Shown piece by piece: positions 1 to 6,051 of a DNA stretch of 6,167 bases. The notes under the pieces were generated by a model. The model did not search any database. It had not been told where the DNA came from and was given only the letters and a program-made list of their open reading frames with translations. The first letter of the stretch is position 1. Each line of letters begins with the position of its first letter. The stretch lies in contig JAQVNT010000098.1 in the NCBI GenBank assembly GCA_028702975.1, positions 1-6,167 of the forward strand, read 5' to 3'. Origin of the DNA: Candidatus Delongbacteria bacterium (GTDB lineage Bacteria; UBA4055). The translations under genes and the position numbers were made by a program.

Positions 1-61
1 CCCAGACTCCTCCAGGTAAATTTTCAACTATAAGCTTGCAAAGATCAATACTGCCTTTCAT
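1..61 (-). CDS. N-terminus of a probable further PAS-domain sensor (partial, cut by the window edge)
   Basis: An ATG at 61 with a well-placed GGGAG ribosome binding site opens a frame that stays open to the window edge. It encodes 20 residues beginning MKGSIDLCKLIVENLPGGVW. The ENLPxGVW stretch matches the beginning of the PAS-PAS kinase at 4603-6051 (ILENLPSGVW, residues 8-17), in the same position near the start of the protein. The gene is therefore probably another soluble PAS protein, most likely a histidine kinase of the same paralogous family, but only the first helix of the PAS domain is visible. The kinase part is inferred. Confidence 0.7.
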   Translation of the reverse strand, partial: MKGSIDLCKLIVENLPGGVW

Positions 62-94
62 TTTTTCTCCCGAATATAAAACTGTTTTCGCCTG
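62..94 (-). promoter_or_regulatory. 33-base intergenic gap with ribosome binding site for the next gene
   Basis: The longest gap in the window separates the 7TM kinase stop from the next ATG at 61. It carries GGGAG (67-71), 5 bases before that ATG. I see no hairpin or T-run that would act as a terminator and no convincing -35/-10 pair, so it looks like ordinary operon spacing. Confidence 0.6.
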
Positions 95-1957
95 TCATAC
101 CTGCACTTCGATATAAAATGTCGTTCCTTTGTTTTGCTCCGTTTCGAACCAAATTTTTCCGCCATGCCTGTCAACAACAGCCTTATGTGCTATCGCAAGC
201 CCCTGCCCCGTCCCTTTTCCAACTTCTTTTGTGGTAAAAAACGGATCGTAGATCTTATCTTTGATCTTATCGGGTATCCCAGTTCCGTTGTCGGAAATTG
301 AGATCAGTATTTTACCCTCGTTGTGCGAAGTTTTTATCGTTATTATTCCTTTCTCAATAAATTTCTGATCAACAGCGTCTTTCGTGGCGTGTGCGGCATT
401 GACTATCAGGTTCATGAATACCTGATTAAGTTCAGCCTCAAAACATTCGCAGAAAGGAAGTTCGGGATCGAATTCATTTATTACTTCAGCATGATATTTC
501 CATTCGTTGCGCGTTATGATCTCGGCGTTTTCGAAAGTTTTATTTATATCTGCAGCTTTCTTTTCTTGCAGATTTAAATTCGAATACTGTTTCATCGCAT
601 TTACTATCTTTCTTATTCTTGCAATACCGTCTTTTGTCTGGGAAAGTGCTTCAGGCATTTCTCTGGTTAAGAAGTCCAGATTTATCTTTTTCTCCAGATC
701 GAAAATCGTATTTCTCGCGTTTTCCTTATCCTGATCGGTATGACAGCTCATCATCAGGTTTTTGTAAGTGTTGACCAGATTAATTATATCCTGATACGAA
801 TTCGCAATAAAATCAATATTATCGTTAGTAAACTGCAAAGGGGAATTGATCTCATGTGCGATCCCTGCGGCTAAAGTTCCTATTGACTGAAGCTTCTGGG
901 ATTGTGAAAGTTCTATCTTAAGTCTTTCTCTTTCCTTTTCGTTTTCTTTAAGTTTGGTAATGTCTCTCGTTATTGCTAATATGTGCGGGACACTTCCGAG
1001 TTTTAGGATTTTTGCAGAAACCAGCCCGTTTATAACCCTTCCGGTCTTATGCATGAATTCTGTTTCGTAATTTTCGATCCCTCCGCTGTCGGTGAGGATT
1101 TTTATGAACTCTTTCCGTTTTTCAGGTTCTTTCCAGAGATCAATTACAGTAGTACCCATCGCTTCTTTTTTTGTATAACCTGTAACAATTCCAAAATGAT
1201 CATTAACATTTATTATCAGGCCGTTACGCATATTGGTGATCGTAGCGGCGTCGGGGCTTGTGTTGAATATCAGCTCGAACTGATCCAGAGTTTCTTTTAT
1301 TTTTTCATTAACCCTCTGATTGATGAGCACAACAAATCCGAATGTCCAAAGTACGCTTGTAACTATTCCGTCTATAAAAGTCAGTATATTAAGAGGATCG
1401 GGATTGAAGAAATTCTGTCTGTCCATTATACCAGTTGCAACAAAGGACGCTCTAAGCATGAAAACAAGTCCGTGAAACAGAAAAACATAATAAATTACAA
1501 GCAGTGCCGAACTTTTTGCCGCAGGTTTGTTCCTTATCAAAACCAAAGCTGTAATTACCGCAAATACAGAAAGATAAACATTTGTAATTGTAGTGTGAAC
1601 TCTCACATTGATAAATACTGCAGCGAATACTATCATCAGTGCAACATACAACGACAGCGCACCGAGCAGTATTTTTCTGTTCTCCTTACTTCCGTAAAAT
1701 CTAATAACTCCAATGTAAATAAATACAGCGGCCGATACCATTGCAGTATTCTGGATTATTACGACTGCAGGATGTTCTCCGAGCATATTCCTTACAACTA
1801 TCATAAGGTAGGAAAAAACACCGAACACCGACCAGAGAAGCCACCACTTAATTTCTCTCAATGTTCTGTTCGTTACATAAAGATGTGTAAATACGAAAAT
1901 CTGCACGACATGCATTATCAGCAGGATCAGTGCTATGGTTCTGAGATCGATTTTCAT
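95..1957 (-). CDS. Seven-transmembrane PAS sensor histidine kinase (NtrB-like H-box)
   Basis: This 620-residue protein opens with seven hydrophobic helices, at about residues 7-27, 38-56, 64-86, 96-117, 122-141, 150-172 and 190-213. Charged loops (RTLREIK, RFYGSKENRK, RNKPAAK, NQRVNEKIK) fit the positive-inside rule with the N-terminus outside and the kinase in the cytosol. This arrangement resembles uncharacterised 7TM input regions seen on kinases and diguanylate cyclases. A PAS domain follows (about 225-334, opening FELIFNTSPDA and ending TRDITK), then HisKA with GIAHEINSPL (phosphoacceptor His368) and a long extension of the dimerisation helices to about 460. The HATPase_c domain has NLIVNAAHA (Asn520), DNGTGI (Asp556), DPFFTTKEVGKGTGQGLA (571-588) and a final FYIEV strand. 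All catalytic boxes are intact. The H-box and FFTTK-GTGQGL signature place it in the NtrB/HPK4 type, a different lineage from the other kinases here. There is no receiver on the chain; the nearest is the gene just upstream. The membrane signal is unknown. Confidence 0.95.
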   Translation of the reverse strand: MKIDLRTIALILLIMHVVQIFVFTHLYVTNRTLREIKWWLLWSVFGVFSYLMIVVRNMLGEHPAVVIIQNTAMVSAAVFIYIGVIRFYGSKENRKILLGALSLYVALMIVFAAVFINVRVHTTITNVYLSVFAVITALVLIRNKPAAKSSALLVIYYVFLFHGLVFMLRASFVATGIMDRQNFFNPDPLNILTFIDGIVTSVLWTFGFVVLINQRVNEKIKETLDQFELIFNTSPDAATITNMRNGLIINVNDHFGIVTGYTKKEAMGTTVIDLWKEPEKRKEFIKILTDSGGIENYETEFMHKTGRVINGLVSAKILKLGSVPHILAITRDITKLKENEKERERLKIELSQSQKLQSIGTLAAGIAHEINSPLQFTNDNIDFIANSYQDIINLVNTYKNLMMSCHTDQDKENARNTIFDLEKKINLDFLTREMPEALSQTKDGIARIRKIVNAMKQYSNLNLQEKKAADINKTFENAEIITRNEWKYHAEVINEFDPELPFCECFEAELNQVFMNLIVNAAHATKDAVDQKFIEKGIITIKTSHNEGKILISISDNGTGIPDKIKDKIYDPFFTTKEVGKGTGQGLAIAHKAVVDRHGGKIWFETEQNKGTTFYIEVQV

Positions 1958-1973
1958 AATTCTCCCTTATCTT
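1958..1973 (-). promoter_or_regulatory. 16-base gap with ribosome binding site before the 7TM kinase
   Basis: The only bases between the receiver stop and the next start carry AAGGGAG (1962-1968), 4 bases upstream of the ATG at 1957. There is no room for a promoter or terminator, so the 7TM kinase is read from the same transcript. Confidence 0.7.
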
Positions 1974-2417
1974 TTAAGGACGGTGTTCCGTTGAAGGAGC
2001 CTCGTTCATCTCACCCCAAAAATGGCCTATTTCTCTGACGGCTTTATAATATTCGTCGATATTTATAGGTTTTACAACGTAGGCATTAACGCCTGCCTTA
2101 TAGGAGTCTGTGATATCTTTCTCATAATTTGACGAACTGAACATTATTACCGGAATGTTCTTTAATATCTCATCTTTTTTGACAGCGGTAAGGAGTTCGA
2201 TACCATCCATTTTTGGCATCTTTTTGTCCAGAATAATAAAACCCGGATCCTCAGGTCCTCTGTCCGCATATTTTCCTTTACGGAAAAGAAAATCAAGACC
2301 TTCCGCTCCGTCGTTTACTACTGTGATATTACCTTCGTATCCGTGCTTGAGAGCTCTTAGTGTAAGCTCCACATCGTTCTGGTCATCCTCTACCAGCAGA
2401 ATGAATTTTGACTTCAT
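1974..2417 (-). CDS. Stand-alone Rcp1-like response regulator receiver protein
   Basis: This 147-residue protein is a single CheY-fold receiver with no output domain. Visible active-site residues are the acidic pocket Glu10-Asp11-Asp12, phosphoacceptor Asp64 (in IILDKKMPKMDG), the Ser94 switch residue (VIMFSSS), the aromatic Tyr113 and Lys116 in the VVKP motif. The GAEGLDFLF segment (38-45), the YADR loop (50-53) and the C-terminal tail with HFWGEMNEAP (132-141) are typical of the Rcp1 subfamily. Rcp1 is the partner of cyanobacterial phytochrome kinase Cph1, and relatives commonly sit beside kinases with the SYSVSHDLRAPLR H-box, as here. It is translationally coupled to the SBP-kinase, which makes that kinase the best candidate phosphodonor. 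With no DNA-binding or enzymatic domain, the output is unknown: it could act by protein-protein contact, pass phosphate on in a relay, or act as a phosphate sink. Confidence 0.95.
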   Translation of the reverse strand: MKSKFILLVEDDQNDVELTLRALKHGYEGNITVVNDGAEGLDFLFRKGKYADRGPEDPGFIILDKKMPKMDGIELLTAVKKDEILKNIPVIMFSSSNYEKDITDSYKAGVNAYVVKPINIDEYYKAVREIGHFWGEMNEAPSTEHRP

Positions 2418-4606
2418 TTTTCCCCCTGTAATTTTGGTAGCGTAAAATAAAATGTTGCGCCTCTTTCCACCTCGGCTTCAGCCCTGACTGATCCGCCGTG
2501 GCGGTCGATTATTCTTTTAACGGTCGCAAGGCCTATGCCTGTACCGTGGAACTCTTTATCTAGGTGAAGCCTCTGAAATACGCCGAATAACTTATTTGTG
2601 TATTCAGGATCGAAACCCACGCCGTTATCTTTTATATAGAATTCGTACCGGTCGGCAGAGACATCACATCCGATCTCGATCTTAGGATCATCGTTCTTAC
2701 TGCTGTATTTTAGCGCGTTATCTATCAGGTTTTCCCACACCACAGTCATGAGAGCTCTGTCGGCAGGAACTGAAGGTAAATGTTGAATTTTCCATTCGAC
2801 TTTTTTATACTCGTGACTCTGCTGAAATTCATTTCTGAGTTCATTTATTATTCTGTTCATATCAAGCTCAATAATGTTTAATTCCATCCTTCCCGTTCTT
2901 GATAATTTTAGAAGATCGTCTATCAGTTTTTCCATTTTCTCAGTGGCTTCCTCAACTTTTCGGAGCGATTCAGATGCTTTATCAAGGCTTCCGGAAGACA
3001 GATTCTTCCTTGTTATATCCGAGAAGCCGGAAATATGTCTTAAAGGGGCTCTGAGGTCGTGTGAAACCGAATAACTGAATGATTCCAGATCGTTGTTCGC
3101 GTTCTGAAGCTGTTTAGTTCTTTCCTCTATCCTCTGCTCAAGGATCTTATTGAAAATTTTAAGCTTTTTCTCATTCTCTTTTTTCTCTGTTATATCTCTG
3201 AATATCGACTGTAAATTCCCGTCTGCCATCATTTTTGTTTTCATCTCTATATTGACGATCGAACCGTCGGGTCTTTTTATATCTCTTTCCGTTACAACTG
3301 TTTTACCTTCTCTCAGCAGGTCGAATCTTAATGGTGCTCTTTCCAGGCTTTCTTCCGTAAAAGGAATAGCTGAGACATATTTACCGACTAAATCCTCGCG
3401 CTTTTTACCGATTATTTCGCAGGACATTTCGTTCGCCTCGATTATATAGCCTTCACTGGAACCCATAAGTATTCCGTCTGCTCCGAATTCAATTATATTT
3501 CTGAACTTCGCTTCCGATGCCTTGAGCTCTTTGGTGTGTCTGATCTCTTCCCTTTGCTCTTTTCTTTTCTCTTTTACATAATTTATCAAAATGAAGATTA
3601 TTCCAGAAAGTAGCGTTAAAGATATAGCCAATAATGCAGACCTTTCGAATTTCCATTTATTATTCAAATGATCGGAATACAAAAAACCGTCAAGTTTAAA
3701 ATCAGGCCTGATAACACCGAGATTTTGAAATGTGCCTACGATGTGCATCCACCTTCCCTGATTCATATGCCCTATCTCAACAATATCAGGATACATAAGC
3801 TTTTTCATCTGGGAGTATTCGTAAAGCAGGTCTTCTTTCTTCAATGTTGAATCATACTTACTTTGGATCAGACCGATAATTTCATCGGGATTTGCCATTG
3901 CGTACTTCCAGCCTTTCAAGCTTGCTTCTCTAAATGCTGTAACTCTTTCGAGATCTTTTTTTATTTCTTTCTCAGTTGTAAAAAGACAGTCACCGTAAAA
4001 ATCTATCCCGTATGTAATTGGTCTCAGATATGAAAATGAACCTTCATTCTGGTCCTTTACATAAGAAATATCTGTTACATAGCCGGTAGCTCCGTCTATA
4101 CTGCCTTCAAGGATCTCATCGTATTTTCCTGTGAACGGCAATATTTTAATCTTGTCGAGCACACCCTCGCTGATGAGCATAGCCCTTATCTCGACATTTT
4201 TCTCGCCAAGCATAATTTTCCTGCCTGCAAGTTGAGAAGGATTTTCAATTCCGCTTTTTGAATTAACAATAAGTGCGACGGGAGAGTGCTGGAAAATGGC
4301 GGCGAGAACTACTACGGGATTCCCTTCGGACCTGTCCACGACAATGGAAGGCGTCTGAACTCCGTATTCAGCTTTACCTGAAACAACTTCCTTCATCACA
4401 TCCGTGTCCAGTCCGCCTTCTATTATATTCACATCCATGCCGGCCTCATCGTAGTAGCCCAGCTCTTTTGCGGCGTAGTATCCGGCGAACTGGAACTGAT
4501 GGAACCAGCGCAGCTGTAGGTTTACGGCGCATTTTTGTTCCGAAGCCGAGGTGACGCCGGCCAGAAAAACGAATGCAATTATAAACACATACTTCGTGTG
4601 TCTCAT
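2414..4606 (-). CDS. Periplasmic NMT1/THI5-type substrate-binding protein fused to a PAS histidine kinase
   Basis: This 730-residue receptor kinase starts with a signal peptide (Arg2, Lys5, hydrophobic 7-18, likely cleavage near Ala21). Residues about 25-315 form an NMT1/THI5-like solute-binding domain, the family that binds thiamine-pyrimidine precursors and related small molecules in ABC uptake. Family hallmarks are RWFHQFQFAGYYAA (33-46), the EGG turn (63-65), IFQHSP (104-109), YGIDFYGD (199-206) and EIGHMNQGRW (277-286). One membrane helix follows at about 323-343, then a charged linker, a PAS domain (about 365-474, ending RDITEKK), a coiled linker, HisKA (H-box at 511-523, phosphoacceptor His516) and HATPase_c. 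The HATPase_c has Asn630, the DNGVGF box at Asp660, the F box FGVF (674-677) and the G2 box GTGIGLA (688-694). All catalytic boxes are present. Ligand binding outside the membrane presumably controls autophosphorylation inside. No permease or ATPase gene lies in the window, so the domain looks like a dedicated sensor; the ligand is unknown. The gene overlaps both neighbours by ATGA. Confidence 0.96.
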   Translation of the reverse strand: MRHTKYVFIIAFVFLAGVTSASEQKCAVNLQLRWFHQFQFAGYYAAKELGYYDEAGMDVNIIEGGLDTDVMKEVVSGKAEYGVQTPSIVVDRSEGNPVVVLAAIFQHSPVALIVNSKSGIENPSQLAGRKIMLGEKNVEIRAMLISEGVLDKIKILPFTGKYDEILEGSIDGATGYVTDISYVKDQNEGSFSYLRPITYGIDFYGDCLFTTEKEIKKDLERVTAFREASLKGWKYAMANPDEIIGLIQSKYDSTLKKEDLLYEYSQMKKLMYPDIVEIGHMNQGRWMHIVGTFQNLGVIRPDFKLDGFLYSDHLNNKWKFERSALLAISLTLLSGIIFILINYVKEKRKEQREEIRHTKELKASEAKFRNIIEFGADGILMGSSEGYIIEANEMSCEIIGKKREDLVGKYVSAIPFTEESLERAPLRFDLLREGKTVVTERDIKRPDGSIVNIEMKTKMMADGNLQSIFRDITEKKENEKKLKIFNKILEQRIEERTKQLQNANNDLESFSYSVSHDLRAPLRHISGFSDITRKNLSSGSLDKASESLRKVEEATEKMEKLIDDLLKLSRTGRMELNIIELDMNRIINELRNEFQQSHEYKKVEWKIQHLPSVPADRALMTVVWENLIDNALKYSSKNDDPKIEIGCDVSADRYEFYIKDNGVGFDPEYTNKLFGVFQRLHLDKEFHGTGIGLATVKRIIDRHGGSVRAEAEVERGATFYFTLPKLQGEK
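2418..2427 (-). promoter_or_regulatory. Ribosome binding site with ATGA overlap for the receiver gene
   Basis: The minus strand reads AGGGGGAAAAATGA: a G-rich Shine-Dalgarno immediately upstream of the ATG at 2417. The TGA of the SBP-kinase (2416-2414) overlaps this ATG. Kinase and receiver are therefore likely translated as a coupled pair. Confidence 0.7.
2668..2690 (-). repeat. 23-base perfect repeat within the HATPase domain (pair with 4860-4882)
   Basis: This 23-base segment is identical to 4860-4882 and in the same codon frame. It encodes the DPKIEIG strand that follows the N box in both paralogous kinases. It is a second block, besides the H-box, where near-identity persists at DNA level. 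Confidence 0.75.
3031..3090 (-). repeat. Diverged duplicate of the H-box region (pair with 5211-5270)
   Basis: This 60-base stretch encodes the H-box and following helix of the SBP-kinase. It matches 5211-5270 of the soluble kinase at 54 of 60 positions, in the same reading frame and without gaps. It includes the 20-base run at 3066-3085 ACCGAATAACTGAATGATTC (plus strand), identical in both. Protein conservation alone does not require this many matching synonymous positions, so common descent by local duplication, or gene conversion between copies, is likely. Confidence 0.75.
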
Positions 4607-6051
4607 CTAACCTCCTTTATTTCGCACGGAAGTGTAAAATAAAATGCGGCACCGTTACCGGGATCGCCTTCAGCCCTGATAATTCCGCCCAGCCTTTTTA
4701 TTATACTTGATACAATAGCCAGACCTATACCTGATCCGGGAAAATCCTTCTCAAGGTGAAGCCTTGAAAACGGACTGAATATCTTTTCGGCCTGATCCTG
4801 CTCAAAACCGATACCATTGTCTTTTATAAAAAATTCGGTTGCCTTGTTCGCCGTTCGCGATCCGATCTCGATCTTAGGATCAGAGTTCTTAGAGGAATAT
4901 TTTATTGCGTTATCTATAAGATTTTGCCATACGATACCGATCAGATTCTTGTCAGTTCTGATCCGCGGTAATTCTGAAATCGACCATTTTATCCCCCTAT
5001 GATTATCACAAGAAATGATCTCGTTAATTAAAATTTTGAAATCAACGGATGAATAATTAAGCTCCTGCCTGGATGTCCTTGACAGCTTTAATAAGTCATC
5101 TATAAGTCTTTCCATTTTACCGGCAGAAGAGGATATCTTCAAAAGAGTCTGTTCCATATTGTCTGTTTTACCGGCCTGAACATTTTTATTAAGAATATCC
5201 GCGAACCCGTAAATATGTCTCAAAGGCGCTCTGAGGTCATGTGAGACCGAATAACTGAATGATTCAAGCTCAGCTGTCCTTTCTTTGATCTTCTGCTCAA
5301 GGATCTGATTGAATTTTTTAAGCTTTTCCTCGTTCTTTTTTTTCTCTGTAATATCCCTGTATATTGACTGATAGCTGCCGTCATCCATCATCTTTGTTTT
5401 CATTTCTATCATGATCTCCGATCTGTCCTTCCTTTTTATCACCCTTTCGCTGATCACGGTCTTTCCCTGTTTTAAAAGATCGAATCTCATCGGGGATCTT
5501 TCAAGGCTGTCTTTAGTGAACGGCATTTTACTGATATGAAGCTGCAGCATTTCTTCTTTATTCATGCCGAAAAGCTCACAAGAAGCCTGATTAGCCTCAG
5601 TTATATATCCTTCATTCGATCCGAGGAGTATCCCGTCGGCCGCAAATTCGATTGTTCTCCTGAACTTATCCTCAGATTCTTTCACAGCTTTAAGATAAAT
5701 ATCCTTCTCTGTGATATCTTCAGCTGTAACGATCATTCCGCCATAAATACCGTTCTTTAACAGCGGAGTGAGCCAGCCCCTGTGAACAAAACCTTTCCCT
5801 TTTGAATCTTTAAGCCTGACCTCGTATTCTCCGGGAAAGAGGTTTTCTTTTACCTTCCTGTAACAGTTCAGGAATTCCTGATTGCCTTTTCTGTCCATGT
5901 CTTTAAAAACACATAACCCCACAAATTTTTCCGGCGAAATTCCAACTATTCCTGCCATAGCTTTGTTTATATATACTACTCTGTCATCTTTGTCTGCAAC
6001 CCAGACACCTGAAGGCAGGTTCTCTAATATTTCTTTGTGAATAAGATCCAT
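4603..6051 (-). CDS. Soluble PAS-PAS sensor histidine kinase
   Basis: This 482-residue protein has no signal peptide or membrane segment, so it should act in the cytosol. The first PAS domain covers about residues 5-115 (it opens ENLPSGVWVADKDD and ends at an EDITE motif). The second covers about 125-236 and ends RDITEKK. A charged helical linker (about 237-262) leads to the HisKA dimerisation domain with H-box SYSVSHDLRAPLR, phosphoacceptor His271. The HATPase_c domain (about 360-475) has an N box (NLIDNAIKYS, Asn381), a G1 box (DNGIGF, Asp411), an F box (FSPF, 425-428) and a G2 box (GSGIGLA, 439-445), so it appears catalytically intact. The H-box type is that of phytochrome-like kinases, often found beside Rcp1-like receivers such as the one two genes downstream. 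From the second PAS onward it is a clear paralogue of the next kinase. One difference is RLGG (453-456) where its relatives have RHGG. The PAS ligand cannot be told from sequence; there is no LOV-type cysteine motif. Confidence 0.95.
   Translation of the reverse strand: MDLIHKEILENLPSGVWVADKDDRVVYINKAMAGIVGISPEKFVGLCVFKDMDRKGNQEFLNCYRKVKENLFPGEYEVRLKDSKGKGFVHRGWLTPLLKNGIYGGMIVTAEDITEKDIYLKAVKESEDKFRRTIEFAADGILLGSNEGYITEANQASCELFGMNKEEMLQLHISKMPFTKDSLERSPMRFDLLKQGKTVISERVIKRKDRSEIMIEMKTKMMDDGSYQSIYRDITEKKKNEEKLKKFNQILEQKIKERTAELESFSYSVSHDLRAPLRHIYGFADILNKNVQAGKTDNMEQTLLKISSSAGKMERLIDDLLKLSRTSRQELNYSSVDFKILINEIISCDNHRGIKWSISELPRIRTDKNLIGIVWQNLIDNAIKYSSKNSDPKIEIGSRTANKATEFFIKDNGIGFEQDQAEKIFSPFSRLHLEKDFPGSGIGLAIVSSIIKRLGGIIRAEGDPGNGAAFYFTLPCEIKEVR
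4607..4617 (-). promoter_or_regulatory. Near-consensus Shine-Dalgarno with ATGA overlap for the SBP-kinase
   Basis: The minus strand reads AAAGGAGGTTAGATGA. AAGGAGG is an essentially perfect anti-16S match lying 4 bases from the ATG. The TGA stop of the upstream kinase (4605-4603) overlaps the ATG (4606-4604). The strong site fixes this start and suggests efficient translation of the receptor kinase as well as coupling to its neighbour. Confidence 0.8.
4860..4882 (-). repeat. 23-base perfect repeat within the HATPase domain (pair with 2668-2690)
   Basis: This is the partner copy in the soluble PAS-PAS kinase (residues about 391-397). The match ends abruptly at both sides. Confidence 0.75.
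5211..5270 (-). repeat. Diverged duplicate of the H-box region (pair with 3031-3090)
   Basis: This is the partner copy in the soluble PAS-PAS kinase, with 6 mismatches in 60 ungapped bases. It encodes the same SYSVSHDLRAPLRHI core around His271. Confidence 0.75.

Noticed and set aside
62..94. A terminator or promoter in the 33-base gap
   Set aside because: There is no stem-loop with a following T-run in the direction of transcription and no convincing promoter spacing. The T-rich plus strand is only the complement of the A-rich ribosome-binding region.
435..450. The Cys-Glu-Cys pair (residues 503-505) of the 7TM kinase as a metal or redox site
   Set aside because: It sits just before the N box, where related kinases often carry one cysteine. 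Two cysteines alone do not support a metal site.
1049..2038. A 329-codon open frame on the plus strand opposite the 7TM kinase
   Set aside because: It is fully antisense to a well-supported kinase. Its product is rich in Cys, Tyr, Asn and His with no recognisable domain, which is the composition expected from the complement of membrane-helix codons.
3400..3440. The conserved PAS cysteine (Cys396 in the SBP-kinase, Cys158 in the soluble kinase) as a LOV-type photoreceptor cysteine
   Set aside because: The context is the common 'AN-x-x-SCE' motif of ordinary PAS domains. It is not the flavin-binding NCRFLQ motif.
4273..4554. A 93-codon Arg/Ser/Leu-rich open frame on the plus strand
   Set aside because: It lies opposite the substrate-binding domain in the GC-richer block, where stop codons are rarer by chance. 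It has no ribosome binding site that I could find and no domain.
4603..5270. RLGG in place of RHGG and GSGIGLA in place of GTGIGLA as signs of a dead kinase
   Set aside because: Both substitutions are tolerated in active HATPase domains. His271, Asn381, Asp411 and the G2 glycines are all present.
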